Assembly (NCBI GenBank): GCA_019359495.1
Contig: JAHHHF010000016.1
Location: 1 to 39,652 of the forward strand
DNA: 39,652 nt
Reading direction: 5' to 3'
From: Goleter apudmare HA4340-LM2
GTDB lineage: Bacteria; Cyanobacteriota; Cyanobacteriia; Cyanobacteriales; Nostocaceae
Shown piece by piece: positions 1 to 7,246 of the stretch. The first letter of the stretch is position 1; each line of letters starts with the position of its first letter. Made by a program: the position numbers and the translations under genes. The notes beneath the pieces were generated by a model. The model saw only the letters and a list, made by a program, of their open reading frames with translations. It had not been told where the DNA came from and ran no database searches.

Positions 1-95
1 CAGCCGATGTATAGGCGGTTATTGGTGCTGGTTATCCAGTTGGCGAATTTTTCCCATACGTTGGCGCTGCTGCGCTGTTGTAAGGTTGCTGTCAT
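1..95 (-). CDS. psbA: Photosystem II D1 protein, N-terminal fragment
   Basis: D1 is the core reaction-centre subunit of photosystem II in the thylakoid membrane. Only the first 31 codons and two further bases lie in the window; the gene runs off the left edge. The start codon is at 95-93. The translation begins [10 protein letters not shown] and continues through [18 protein letters not shown], which is the highly conserved cyanobacterial D1 N-terminus, including the STxNRxYxGW stretch just before the first membrane helix. Cyanobacteria usually carry several psbA copies; which copy this is cannot be told from the fragment. I see no strong Shine-Dalgarno sequence before the start; the leader is A-rich. 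Confidence 0.93.
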   Translation of the reverse strand, partial: MTATLQQRSSANVWEKFANWITSTNNRLYIG

Positions 96-242
96 GTTTT
101 TATGATTGCGTTGTTTTTTGTATGTATCAGGCGTATTTGTTTTTGCCTGTAACGTTAATTTACAATAATTTACAAAAATTAATCAAGTAAATAAGGTTTT
201 GTAAACTTAATATTTAATATTAGTTTTACTTATGTAATAGAG
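96..242 (-). promoter_or_regulatory. AT-rich psbA leader and promoter region
   Basis: This stretch precedes psbA on the minus strand and must hold its promoter and 5' leader if the gene is transcribed alone. It is very AT-rich, with repeated TTTACAA/TTGTAAA words. A TTTACA followed after 17 bases by TTAATT is a possible but weak -35/-10 pair. No exact promoter can be assigned by eye. Confidence 0.3.
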
Positions 243-274
243 ATGAGGGGAGATAAATTAGTTGCTCCCCTCAT
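243..274 (-). terminator. Hairpin after the small acidic protein gene
   Basis: Arms ATGAGGGGAG (243-252) and CTCCCCTCAT (265-274) form a perfect 10-bp stem with a 12-nt loop. It lies four bases beyond the stop codon of the minus-strand gene at 279-482. No long U-run follows, so it may terminate inefficiently or protect the 3' end. Confidence 0.55.
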
Positions 275-278
275 TGGT

Positions 279-482
279 CTACCCAGCACTTAAATTAGCG
301 ATCGTGATTTGCTTGTTGACGATATTCTCTTCCTTGCCGATATCAGCAGCATCTGGAGTCGGGACATCCACATTTTCACGATTCTCTCCAGAATCTTCTA
401 AATCGGAATTAGGGCTGATTTCGCTGGGATCTGAGGATTCATGGACGGCTAAATTAATCAGCTTACGTGACTCTTGAGTCAT
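279..482 (-). CDS. Small acidic protein of unknown function
   Basis: A 67-residue protein that I do not recognise. The start at 482-480 is supported by an AGAGGT ribosome-binding sequence about five bases upstream, and a strong hairpin follows the stop, so this strand is preferred over the overlapping plus-strand frame. The protein is hydrophilic, rich in Asp, Glu, Asn and Ser in its middle (for example HESSDPSEISPNSDLEDSGE), has no cysteine and no membrane segment, and ends in ANLSAG. It looks disordered. The shape (short acidic body, Gly at the end) could fit a peptide precursor, but no modifying enzyme lies nearby, so this is speculation. Confidence 0.5.
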   Translation of the reverse strand: MTQESRKLINLAVHESSDPSEISPNSDLEDSGENRENVDVPTPDAADIGKEENIVNKQITIANLSAG

Positions 483-792
483 TTTTACCTCTGGATGCTA
501 ATTGCATAAGTTGAGTACTTGCATAATTTAATACTTTGCAGTTCTCCGTTACCTCTAGCAATTGATGTATTCTTCCAGCAATTTTCAAGCCCAAAACCGA
601 TACTTTTGGTTTATGTCACTGGAATTTGCAAATCTAATCATCAAGTAGTTAATATTGCCCTCAATTTACTGATACATAGAGCTTGAGTATGTAAATATCT
701 TCTAGCGCTGAATACTATCTCTTATAATTTCCTACTAGCTAGGAAAACTAGCTGAGTAACAATCGATCGCTCTAAAAATTAGGAGGAGTGAA
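483..792. other. Intergenic region without recognisable genes
   Basis: This gap separates two divergent small genes and presumably holds both promoters. Apart from the AGAGGT sequence next to 482 and the AGGAGGAG sequence at 781-788, I see no RNA gene, repeat or clear operator. Confidence 0.4.
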
Positions 793-1230
793 GTGGGACT
801 TAGCGAAGGACTCTCGAATCCAGAGAAAAAGGCCTCAGTTGTGGATGATATTGGCAACATGATAGAAGCACAGATCGCTTCTAAGTCAGGTATAAGCGGG
901 ATTGCATTGAAAACCGCTTTCGCTGCTATTAAGGGCGTCAAGCCAGGGTATATTAGCTACGTTGTCGAGCAGATACTACCGCAGAGTTTTACAGCGATTG
1001 ATCCTATTTGGAGTGAAGGGGTACAGACAGGAGATCCGGTTGGGTATCTCGTCACTAACCGTTCTCGGACAGCAAACGCGCTACTTAGCGTCACGGATGA
1101 GAGGATTAAAAAGACGCAGCGTCAAATAGTAAAAGGAACATATGATAAACTCCGCAATTCAGCCCAGCAACATGTGGAAGCCGCAGTTCCAGATTTAGCC
1201 AAAATCATCGGTAAGTACACCAACACATAA
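793..1230 (+). CDS. Conserved hypothetical protein, DUF6918-like
   Basis: A 145-residue protein starting with GTG at 793. The start is fixed by a near-perfect AGGAGGAG at 781-788, four bases upstream. The N-terminus (GLSEGLSNPEKKASVVDDI), a central KGVKPGYI segment, an L-P-x-F block followed by an aspartate, and the C-terminal KGTYDKLR and VPDLAKIIGKY segments resemble a family of conserved proteins of about 140 residues that I know mostly from actinobacteria (I believe DUF6918; recalled, not searched). It is a soluble, mainly helical protein without a signal peptide. Function is unknown. Its sporadic presence in cyanobacteria could reflect transfer. It has its own promoter region and no obvious operon partner. 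Confidence 0.75.
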   Translation: MGLSEGLSNPEKKASVVDDIGNMIEAQIASKSGISGIALKTAFAAIKGVKPGYISYVVEQILPQSFTAIDPIWSEGVQTGDPVGYLVTNRSRTANALLSVTDERIKKTQRQIVKGTYDKLRNSAQQHVEAAVPDLAKIIGKYTNT

Positions 1231-1261
1231 GCTAACCCTGGCTCAATCTGCTGCTATTCTT

Positions 1262-1372
1262 GCTAAGTAGGTAGTTTGAATAAATAATTAAGATGTACTG
1301 AGGGTATCTTGCCCGCGAGCGAGACGCTTGCACTAAGGTTATCTACGAATTAATCACACCCACCTACTTAGC
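1262..1372. repeat. Inverted repeat enclosing about 91 bp
   Basis: GCTAAGTAGG (1262-1271) and its exact reverse complement CCTACTTAGC (1363-1372) flank a short non-coding segment that contains the GC-rich GCGAGCGAGACGCTTGCAC, a type of word often seen in Nostoc intergenic repeats. It could be a small MITE-like element or a structured 3' region; no coding sequence lies inside. Confidence 0.4.
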
Positions 1373-1419
1373 GCTCTTCTATTACTCTCATTAAATCAAA
1401 ATATGAGGGACGAGAGTTG

Positions 1420-1656
1420 CTAATCTCCATGATCATTGCCAAAAGATACACAAGGACTGTCAATCTCCTGTACTGGTTGGAATGAATTACAGAAAATAAC
1501 GGTGGAGCAATTGACCTGATATTCCTCAGGGTGAATGCACTCCATCCCTCTTGCTACTTTGGTATGAAAAATACAGTCTTTGCAGATAGTTGGAGATGGC
1601 AATGGTTGCAAACGCTTTTGATTTAACTTATGCTGCCAGTTGATTGAATTTGACAT
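1420..1656 (-). CDS. Small cysteine-motif protein
   Basis: A 78-residue protein from the ATG at 1656-1654; a TTG two codons upstream is possible but has no better ribosome site. It carries CKDC, then ECIHP, then NCSTVIFCNSF, that is a CxxC-(x)n-CxxP-(x)n-CxxF layout. The same layout recurs at the C-terminus of the beta-CASP protein at 24500-26152, so it is probably a small metal-binding or Fe-S module. The protein is soluble with no signal peptide. I cannot name a family or a function. No operon partner is visible; the neighbour upstream on the other strand begins at 1940. Confidence 0.6.
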   Translation of the reverse strand: MSNSINWQHKLNQKRLQPLPSPTICKDCIFHTKVARGMECIHPEEYQVNCSTVIFCNSFQPVQEIDSPCVSFGNDHGD

Positions 1657-1939
1657 TAGCAAAAATCTTTACACAGGGCACAATGAGAAAATCAAGCAGA
1701 TTAGCTGATTTTGATTTTTAGATCATCAATTTCACATTTTTTTTAGTAAAACACTCGTATTTTCCACAAAATTGCTGTATCCTAGTTTATCTTAAGTTAA
1801 GTTTTACACACTAGACTTAATAAACGTTCTTGCGGATCTCTCTAACGGTTCTTGAAAGACTATATTGGACTCTTTCAGAATTGGTGTTTGAATGCTCAGT
1901 TTTTTGATGTACAGCTATCAAGAATTTAAATAGGTATAT

Positions 1940-2185
1940 ATGAAACTAATTAAAAAATCTGAAAAATTACTCCTTGAAAAAATCAAGATCATGGAGGAAA
2001 CGGAAGAAGAAAATCTGCAAGTTGATCTTATTGATGCACCAGAACCAGCAGTAGAAGTGGAACTTAGAACACCTAACTATTTTCATTGGCGTGATCAACA
2101 GATCATTCGCTCTGTTGGGAACTCAGGATGGCAAGTTTCTGAGATTTGGAAGGATGTCCGATTGGATGATTTCAGCAGTAGATAG
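1940..2185 (+). CDS. Hypothetical protein, 81 residues
   Basis: I do not recognise this protein. Its N-terminal half is highly charged (MKLIKKSEKLLLEKIKIMEE), probably a helix, followed by an acidic linker. The C-terminal part, TPNYFHWRDQQIIRSVGN followed by SGWQVSEIWKDVRLDDF, looks like a small folded unit rich in aromatics. The start at 1940 has only a weak AGG-type ribosome site. It is convergent with the phosphodiester glycosidase gene, whose stop is 10 bases away. A real gene is likely because the composition is protein-like and no better frame overlaps, but this is not certain. Confidence 0.5.
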   Translation: MKLIKKSEKLLLEKIKIMEETEEENLQVDLIDAPEPAVEVELRTPNYFHWRDQQIIRSVGNSGWQVSEIWKDVRLDDFSSR

Positions 2186-2195
2186 GTTGGTTCAG

Positions 2196-3110
2196 TTAAG
2201 GAGAATTTTCCTGAACTAGTAAGACTGACTTCACAGGTCGCTTGATTGCATTTCCTGCTGAATCAACTTTGCCGTAAAAGGTTTTGCCGTTGTAATAAAG
2301 GGAAGATGAACTCCCCCCATCCAGGTTCATGGCTTTCTGGATACCAAGGGTTTTCATCAAACCTGCTAGTGCTGGCAAGGATATCCCAGATTTATTGGGA
2401 GTTGATGATTTCTGAGAAACCATTAATAGAATAACACTGCCATCATCGGTAATTCCTACAGCAGTTCTAGCGTTGGCTTGGTTGCTACCAAGTGCATCTC
2501 GTCCATTGGTATGATCTACAAATCCTTCTGGAACTGAGGTTAATTCTGGTAGTAGCTGAGGCCCACCACCGATCGCATCAACTAACTGGCAACTTGCTGG
2601 TACTGACTTACTACGTGGAGCAATATCACAACGGATAGTTTGTCCACAAAGGTAGCGTCGAAACTCTGTGCGATTGAAAATTTTATTCAGGTAAGGTTTT
2701 AAGTTGGGATTGTTGATTAATCGTTCGTTGTTTTTGGGGTCAGCGACGAGTTTCCCTTGGAGAAAAATATAGGATGTAGATTTTTGGTTGGCTGGGTCAA
2801 AAAAGCCTGCGTTGAAGATTGCCTTTGCTGGATGTTGTTGGGTAAATTCTTCTATGGTATTTACTTTAGTTGATAATGCAGGTGTTACCAAAAATCTGCT
2901 ATTAGCCGGAATCCGCAAGATGTGAACTATACTGTGTGGCAAATTACGTTGCTCATAAGTAAGAGTTTTTGGTGCGGTTGGTACAGGCAGTGGTGAGGAA
3001 CGTAAAATAAATAATAGTGGGATCCCGAAACTCGTTAGCATTAAACCCAGCAGCCAAATTTTTCTCACTGATTTCCTCTTTCTTTGGTATATCGCTCTTT
3101 CCACAGTCAA
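2196..3110 (-). CDS. Phosphodiester glycosidase-like exported protein (NAGPA/DUF2233 domain)
   Basis: A 304-residue protein that starts with basic residues followed by a hydrophobic segment (IWLLGLMLTSFGIPLLFIL, about 19-37), acting as a signal anchor or uncleaved signal, so the rest is extracytoplasmic. The body has hallmarks of the phosphodiester glycosidase/DUF2233 fold: AIFNAGFFD, a GGGPQLLP segment, ARTAVGITDDGSVIL, and the signature MNLDGGSSSSLYYNG near the C-terminus. Members hydrolyse sugar-phosphodiester links or related bonds in cell-envelope polymers; the substrate here is unknown. The start is probably TTG at 3110-3108, with AAGG about ten bases upstream; the first in-frame ATG would fall inside the hydrophobic segment. 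It is transcribed divergently from YjbQ. Confidence 0.82.
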   Translation of the reverse strand: MTVERAIYQRKRKSVRKIWLLGLMLTSFGIPLLFILRSSPLPVPTAPKTLTYEQRNLPHSIVHILRIPANSRFLVTPALSTKVNTIEEFTQQHPAKAIFNAGFFDPANQKSTSYIFLQGKLVADPKNNERLINNPNLKPYLNKIFNRTEFRRYLCGQTIRCDIAPRSKSVPASCQLVDAIGGGPQLLPELTSVPEGFVDHTNGRDALGSNQANARTAVGITDDGSVILLMVSQKSSTPNKSGISLPALAGLMKTLGIQKAMNLDGGSSSSLYYNGKTFYGKVDSAGNAIKRPVKSVLLVQENSP

Positions 3111-3184
3111 ATTAGCTGGCCTTATGATATATTCTCAATCAATAAGCGAGTTATCACGCTTAGTGGACTTTTAACTCATTGCAG

Positions 3185-3598
3185 ATGACTCATTACCAAA
3201 AGCTATTGAGAGTTTCCACGACTGGCAAGTCTTTCTACAATATCACCTCAAAAATTGCAGCGATCATTGCTGAGTCGGGTGTGGAAACTGGTTTATGTAC
3301 TTTATTTTTACGCCACACTTCAGCTAGTTTGGTGATTCAAGAAAATGCTGATCCGGATGTGCTTGTGGACTTAGCTGACTTTATGGCTAAACTTGTGCCA
3401 GAGTCGGGTAAATACATTCATGATGCAGAAGGCCCTGATGATATGCCGGCACACATCCGCACAGCCCTGACCCACACTTCAGAAAATATCCCAATTAATC
3501 GCGGTTATCTGGTGCTGGGAACTTGGCAAGGCATCTATATATGGGAACATCGTCAGCGTAGTCATACGCGGGAGTTGGTTGTTCACATTTCTGGATGA
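3185..3598 (+). CDS. YjbQ family protein (secondary thiamine-phosphate synthase type)
   Basis: A protein of about 137 residues with the complete YjbQ/UPF0047 fold signature: TGLCTLFLRHTSASLVIQEN with its conserved His, a D-x-D-V-x-x-D-L segment, YIHDAEGPDDMPAHI with further metal-binding His and Asp, and the C-terminal LGTWQGIYIWEHRQRSHTR. Family members show weak thiamine-phosphate synthase activity; the physiological role is unsettled. The ATG at 3185 is preferred over a TTG two codons upstream. NIF3-like follows 35 bases later on the same strand, so the two may be cotranscribed. Confidence 0.92.
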   Translation: MTHYQKLLRVSTTGKSFYNITSKIAAIIAESGVETGLCTLFLRHTSASLVIQENADPDVLVDLADFMAKLVPESGKYIHDAEGPDDMPAHIRTALTHTSENIPINRGYLVLGTWQGIYIWEHRQRSHTRELVVHISG

Positions 3599-3633
3599 AT
3601 TTGGTAAGGGTTTTGTGTCAGAGTTATTAATTA

Positions 3634-4422
3634 ATGAAAATTGCTGATTTAATTACTTGGTTTGAAGAATGGGCAAATCCGGCTTGGTGTGAAAGTTGGG
3701 ATAATTGTGGTTGGCAGATTGAGCCTGGTGTTTTGCAAGAAAGTGCAAGGGTCTTGGTGTGTTTAACTCCCACCTTGGCGGTGATGCAAGAAGCGATCGC
3801 TGATCATGCTAATCTGATTTTTGCCCATCATCCCCTAATTTTCACTCCTCCCAAGTCGCTTTGTAGTGGTGAGGCGATCGCGGAAATGGTCAGGTTAGCA
3901 TTTATTCATAATATCGGTGTCTACAGTGCCCATACCAATTTTGACCAAGTTGATGATGGCACTGCTGATGTGTTGGCGCAAATTTTAGAACTCAAGGAAG
4001 TCTCTCCCATTGTCCCCACACAGTCTGGATTGGGATATGGGCGTGTCGGGCTACTTCAGCCTTGGTTGACTTTACAAAATTTATTAGAGATGATCCATGC
4101 TCGTCTTTCTCCCCATCATCTTTTGGTTTCCCCAACTGCTGATTTACAACAGGAGATTTCACGAGTTGCAGTTTTAGGTGGTTCAGGGGCTAGTTTTATT
4201 TCGGCGGTGACTAAAACTGGTGCTCAAGCTTATCTGACTGCTGACTGTAAGTTTCATCAATTTCAAGAAAGCCGCGAACGCCATCTGATTTTAATTGATG
4301 CTGGTCATTATGCAACCGAACGCCCAGCTTGCGATCGCTTGGTGCAAAAATTTTGCTCTTTAAATTTAGATTGGGTGCAATTGAGCCAAAACGATGAAGA
4401 TTTTCGCCAATTTTTCCCTTGA
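3634..4422 (+). CDS. NIF3-like dinuclear metal centre protein
   Basis: A 262-residue NIF3/YbgI/DUF34 family protein. Visible hallmarks are ESWDNCGWQIE near the N-terminus, the metal ligands in LIFAHHPLIF (residues about 62-71), YSAHTNFDQVDDGTADVLA (about 97-115), a GGSGAS glycine motif, and the C-terminal DAGHYATERPACDRL that closes the metal site. The length equals the short form of the family without the inserted PII-like domain. These proteins form toroidal hexamers with two metal ions per subunit; they are proposed GTP cyclohydrolase I type 2 or metal-related proteins, but the biological role is not firm. Two HIP1 octamers lie inside the gene. Confidence 0.93.
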   Translation: MKIADLITWFEEWANPAWCESWDNCGWQIEPGVLQESARVLVCLTPTLAVMQEAIADHANLIFAHHPLIFTPPKSLCSGEAIAEMVRLAFIHNIGVYSAHTNFDQVDDGTADVLAQILELKEVSPIVPTQSGLGYGRVGLLQPWLTLQNLLEMIHARLSPHHLLVSPTADLQQEISRVAVLGGSGASFISAVTKTGAQAYLTADCKFHQFQESRERHLILIDAGHYATERPACDRLVQKFCSLNLDWVQLSQNDEDFRQFFP

Positions 4423-4754
4423 TTATAGGAAGTCAGCAACTTAGGGAATTGATTGTTGCTGTACACAAGTCAAACTTCACTCTGTCCTAGCGGATATCCC
4501 TCTCCTTAGCAAGGCTGAGGTTTTGATTTTCGGTTGTTGAGTTTATTTTGATCAGAAATTTTTGTTAACTGTATCTTAGATATTCATTTGTCTTTGATGC
4601 TGCTAGAGCTTTTCGGGTTTTACTTAAAATCAAGTATCTTTTTATTGTTAAATTGTATGTATTTTTTCGAGATTTATGCTGAAAAATTTTGTCCGTTTAT
4701 TCTGAATTGTATTAATATATGGTTATTCCAGTAATCGCTGGTATTACCTATTTC

Positions 4755-4770
4755 TGTGATGGAGATCACA
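4755..4770. promoter_or_regulatory. Perfect CRP-family binding site
   Basis: The sequence TGTGATGGAGATCACA matches TGTGA-N6-TCACA exactly, the consensus of cAMP-receptor proteins, including cyanobacterial SyCRP1 and AnCrpA. It sits 107 bases before the small gene at 4877 and just upstream of a good -10 hexamer, where an activator would bind. Confidence 0.65.
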
Positions 4771-4782
4771 AAATATTGTAAT

Positions 4783-4788
4783 TATAAT
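4783..4788 (+). promoter_or_regulatory. Candidate -10 hexamer
   Basis: TATAAT, a perfect sigma-70 type -10, lies 12 bases after the CRP-type site. A start of transcription near 4795 would put the centre of that site around -32, close to but not at the usual class II position, so the exact start is uncertain. No good -35 hexamer is present, which fits an activator-dependent promoter. Confidence 0.45.
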
Positions 4789-4841
4789 CACCAAGTTATC
4801 CGTTCCATGTCAATTAGTAAAGTTGAAAAATGTTTCACACT

Positions 4842-4871
4842 GGAGGTAATAAATTGCTCACCATGCCCTAA
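4842..4871 (+). promoter_or_regulatory. Strong ribosome site before a five-codon leader frame
   Basis: GGAGGT at 4842-4847 is the best ribosome-binding sequence in this region but is about 29 bases from the ATG at 4877. It is correctly spaced for a TTG at 4854 that opens a five-codon frame (TTG CTC ACC ATG CCC TAA, stop at 4869-4871), or for an ATT at 4853 that is in frame with the gene. Either a coupled leader peptide or a rare ATT start is possible. Confidence 0.4.
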
Positions 4872-4876
4872 TTAAG

Positions 4877-5092
4877 ATGATTCGCACACTCGTTGAATCT
4901 GCTTTCCAAACTGGATGTCTTAGTGTTGAATCTGAGGGTCTACTCCATCAAGTGCTAGCGACTAAGTGCTATCAAGCAGATGATTTAGCGGCTGTTGCAG
5001 CCCTATACGATGCTGTGCGCGCGGGTGAAATTAAACGAGAAGCGCCCACTGACCTGTTAATGGAAATTCCCACAGGGCACAAATCTTGCTGA
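4877..5092 (+). CDS. Small cyanobacterial hypothetical protein
   Basis: A 71-residue soluble protein, largely helical (MIRTLVESAFQTGCLSVESE, then ADDLAAVAALYDAVRAGEIK). Short proteins with this TGCLSVESEG...L-x-LYDAV pattern are, from memory, common and often multicopy in heterocyst-forming cyanobacteria, but no function is known to me. Translation may begin at an ATT eight codons upstream, which has the correctly spaced GGAGGT, or be coupled to a five-codon leader. A perfect CRP-family site upstream suggests cAMP-responsive transcription. Confidence 0.65.
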   Translation: MIRTLVESAFQTGCLSVESEGLLHQVLATKCYQADDLAAVAALYDAVRAGEIKREAPTDLLMEIPTGHKSC

Positions 5093-5279
5093 TACTCCCA
5101 CAACAGGTAACTCTGGCGCTCTATTGTTGCTTATAGATGGACGGATCACATCCAGCAAACATCTTCAACTCAAAACTCTTGACATGTTATTGTTGAAAAC
5201 CGTTCAGGTCAGCAAGAGAATGAGTTAAGATCAAATACATAGGGGCAAAAGTACAGCCGAGTTACCGGACTTCCCAGCA

Positions 5280-5477
5280 ATGCCAATGAATATAAGTAGG
5301 CAACTCAAACAACCGCAATCAACACTTGTTTTGGAGTATCTATTATTACATAATGGTAGGAAGTACTCACCAGCAACTACTAATCTGGTTAGGACAGCTC
5401 CCGAATCGTATGACTTCTATGAAGTAAACATTCGCTTTCATGAGCCTGAAGGAGATTTAGTGCCACTGGTGCAGTAG
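5280..5477 (+). CDS. Possible small hypothetical protein
   Basis: A 65-residue frame that I do not recognise. It starts ATGCCAATG at 5280, has no clear ribosome site, and codes for a soluble protein with a STLVLEYLLLHNGRKY segment and a C-terminus ending in HEPEGDLVPLVQ. Codon use looks plausible and no competing frame exists, but nothing else proves that it is translated. Confidence 0.35.
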   Translation: MPMNISRQLKQPQSTLVLEYLLLHNGRKYSPATTNLVRTAPESYDFYEVNIRFHEPEGDLVPLVQ

Positions 5478-5658
5478 TTACTAGTTTATGACCCAAAATT
5501 TCCCTAGATTTTTGATAACTGTAAGCAAATATTGGGTAGGGTCAAAAGTTGTACTTATACTGAGCCGTAAAGCTTAACTCTCAAGGGTATTATGTACTGG
5601 GATAAAACCCAGATTTTGACAGGTTTAACTACGTTGTTTAAAAAGGCAGAAGCAGTAC

Positions 5659-5970
5659 ATGCTACACCGCAAGATTTATCAGTTGTGTTGCGATGGGCGG
5701 GAGGTATGTGTATTTTTGCGGGACCAGCAACGCTGGATCGAACGTGCCCGCATCATCGATATAGAGGGAGATTTAGTGACTCTACGCTATGAAACAGAAG
5801 AAGAGGACGAAGTTTGTTCTTGGGAAGAGATGGTTCGCCTTGAAAGCATTGGCGCTGTAACACAAAAATTAGCCTCAGTGCCACGCGGTAATGTAGAACC
5901 TCTAATGACTGAGGACTGTCCGGAAGCTGAACGCATCCGCAACCGTTACACAGACTCAAATCCTGAATAA
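5659..5970 (+). CDS. Conserved cyanobacterial protein, DUF6679-like
   Basis: A 103-residue protein with the conserved opening MLHRKIYQLCCDGREVCVFL, then RWIERARIIDIEGDLVTLRY, a strongly acidic ETEEEDEVCSWEEM stretch, and a C-terminus with ERIRNRYTDSNPE. This pattern matches a small protein found widely in cyanobacteria (DUF6679, by recall). The N-terminal part looks like a small beta-barrel. Function is unknown. The start is chosen because MLHRK is the conserved N-terminus; a longer overlapping frame beginning at 5592 is in a different phase and is rejected. A hairpin terminator follows at 5990. Confidence 0.85.
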   Translation: MLHRKIYQLCCDGREVCVFLRDQQRWIERARIIDIEGDLVTLRYETEEEDEVCSWEEMVRLESIGAVTQKLASVPRGNVEPLMTEDCPEAERIRNRYTDSNPE

Positions 5971-5989
5971 CTTAATTAGTCGAAGGTCA

Positions 5990-6023
5990 AGAGTCCAGAG
6001 TCAATATTTCCGCTCTGGACTCT
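5990..6023 (+). terminator. Terminator hairpin after the DUF6679-like gene
   Basis: AGAGTCCAGAG (5990-6000) pairs perfectly with CTCTGGACTCT (6013-6023), an 11-bp stem with a 12-nt loop, 20 bases after the stop codon. Only a short T-rich stretch follows, so termination strength is uncertain. Confidence 0.6.
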
Positions 6024-6165
6024 CGGCTTATTTGCTAATTCGTAAGTAGACTGTGAATTGAATAACTCTTTATTGAAAAAATATTTATACAAATATCTAG
6101 TGGAGAAATATTTGTTAAAAAAAATTAAAGATAAAACCTAGTGCTTAATTTTCGATGCAGTCGAG

Positions 6166-6849
6166 CTAATAAGCTCCGTTCCTATTAAAAACAACCTTGA
6201 GCGTTTTCAGTATCAATTTAAGATCGTAAAAAATAGACCACTGGCGTTGGTACTTTAGATCCATGCCAACAATTTCTTCAAATGATTTAATGCTGGAGCG
6301 ACCATTTGTCTGCCATTCACCAGTCATACCCGGTTTGATATTCAGCCTTTCCCAGTGGTGGCTTGAGTAATGTACCACCTCGTCGGGAGTAGGAGGACGA
6401 GTGCCAACCAGACTCATTTCTCCTAGCAATACGTTCCAGAACTGAGGAAGTTCGTCTAAGCTAGTACGACGCAGAACTTGACCTACACGGTTAACGCGAG
6501 GGTCGTTCTCATTTTTGAATATATGATGGTCTTTAGCCTGATTATTAACTAGATGCTTGCATTGATCAGCCCCCAATATCATTGAACGGAATTTCCAGAT
6601 TCGGAAAAGGCGACCATTCAGACCACAGCGAATTTGACTGTAGAAGATAGGTCCAGGGTCATTTATGTAAATAGCTATAGCAATAGGAATGATGATGAGT
6701 GCTGTTATCCCCAGTCCTACACAAGCACCTAGAATGTCGATGATGCGCTTCATTTTGCTTTGTACAGAAGGATGAACTGGTAAACCAGCAAAACGTTCTG
6801 TGTATCGGTCATCGAGAACTGGTAGATGAACTGGTTGGAAGTCAGACAT
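6166..6849 (-). CDS. Sugar-phosphate polyprenyl transferase (short WcaJ/RfbP-type)
   Basis: A 227-residue bacterial sugar transferase that transfers a sugar-1-phosphate from UDP-sugar to undecaprenyl phosphate, the first membrane step of polysaccharide synthesis. It has the standard catalytic module: KRIIDILGACVGL leading into one hydrophobic segment (about 40-62), DPGPIFYSQIRCG, the RIWKFRSM signature, LRRTSLDELPQFWNVLLGEM, and SLVGTRPPTPDEV, then KPGMTGEWQ. It lacks the extra N-terminal membrane domain of longer homologues. It lies 58 bases after the STAS gene on the same strand, suggesting a shared transcript, and probably feeds the polysaccharide locus beginning at 11137. The sugar specificity cannot be read. 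Confidence 0.93.
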   Translation of the reverse strand: MSDFQPVHLPVLDDRYTERFAGLPVHPSVQSKMKRIIDILGACVGLGITALIIIPIAIAIYINDPGPIFYSQIRCGLNGRLFRIWKFRSMILGADQCKHLVNNQAKDHHIFKNENDPRVNRVGQVLRRTSLDELPQFWNVLLGEMSLVGTRPPTPDEVVHYSSHHWERLNIKPGMTGEWQTNGRSSIKSFEEIVGMDLKYQRQWSIFYDLKLILKTLKVVFNRNGAY

Positions 6850-6907
6850 AATATAGTATCTAGGATTTTTTTTACTTTTGCCTGTTTGTAGTGCCCAAGT
6901 AATAGCT

Positions 6908-7246
6908 TTATTGACGAACGTTAACTGTGGTCAGAAAGGCTTCGTAACTTTCAAAAATTTCAAACACTGAATCTAGCCGAGTGAGTTCAAAGATGATCCG
7001 AACAGGTGCTTGCAAATTACAAATGACCAAGCGACAACCATTTTGGCGTAAAGTAGCGAGTCCGTTAACTAGTGTAGATAAACCTGAAGAATCTATAAAA
7101 TCAACGTTGACAAGATCAATCACCCAAAGGTGATGAGGCTGAGGCAACAAGTTAGCAAACTGTACACTCAAGGCTTTATTATTGTGTAAATCTAAGGCTC
7201 CTGAAAGCTGAATCACGAAAAGTTGATATTCTTGCGTAAGAGACAT
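6908..7246 (-). CDS. STAS-domain protein (anti-sigma factor antagonist type)
   Basis: A 112-residue single-domain STAS protein. The core FVIQLSGALDLHNN, HLWVIDLVNVDFIDSSGLSTL and CRLVICNLQAPVRIIFELTRL are typical of SpoIIAA/RsbV-like antagonists. The serine of the DSSGL motif (about residue 53) is the usual phosphorylation site and is intact. No partner anti-sigma kinase or phosphatase is next to it. It is placed just upstream of the sugar transferase and probably regulates polysaccharide synthesis or its transcription. Such links are known in cyanobacteria and other bacteria, but here this is inference from position. Confidence 0.9.
   Translation of the reverse strand: MSLTQEYQLFVIQLSGALDLHNNKALSVQFANLLPQPHHLWVIDLVNVDFIDSSGLSTLVNGLATLRQNGCRLVICNLQAPVRIIFELTRLDSVFEIFESYEAFLTTVNVRQ

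Noticed and set aside
262-477. Plus-strand 71-codon frame opposite the small acidic protein.
   Set aside because: It has no ribosome site; the minus-strand frame has AGAGGT and a hairpin after its stop.
5592-5792. Frame overlapping the start of the DUF6679-like gene.
   Set aside because: It is in another phase, and the conserved MLHRKIYQL N-terminus fixes the real gene at 5659.
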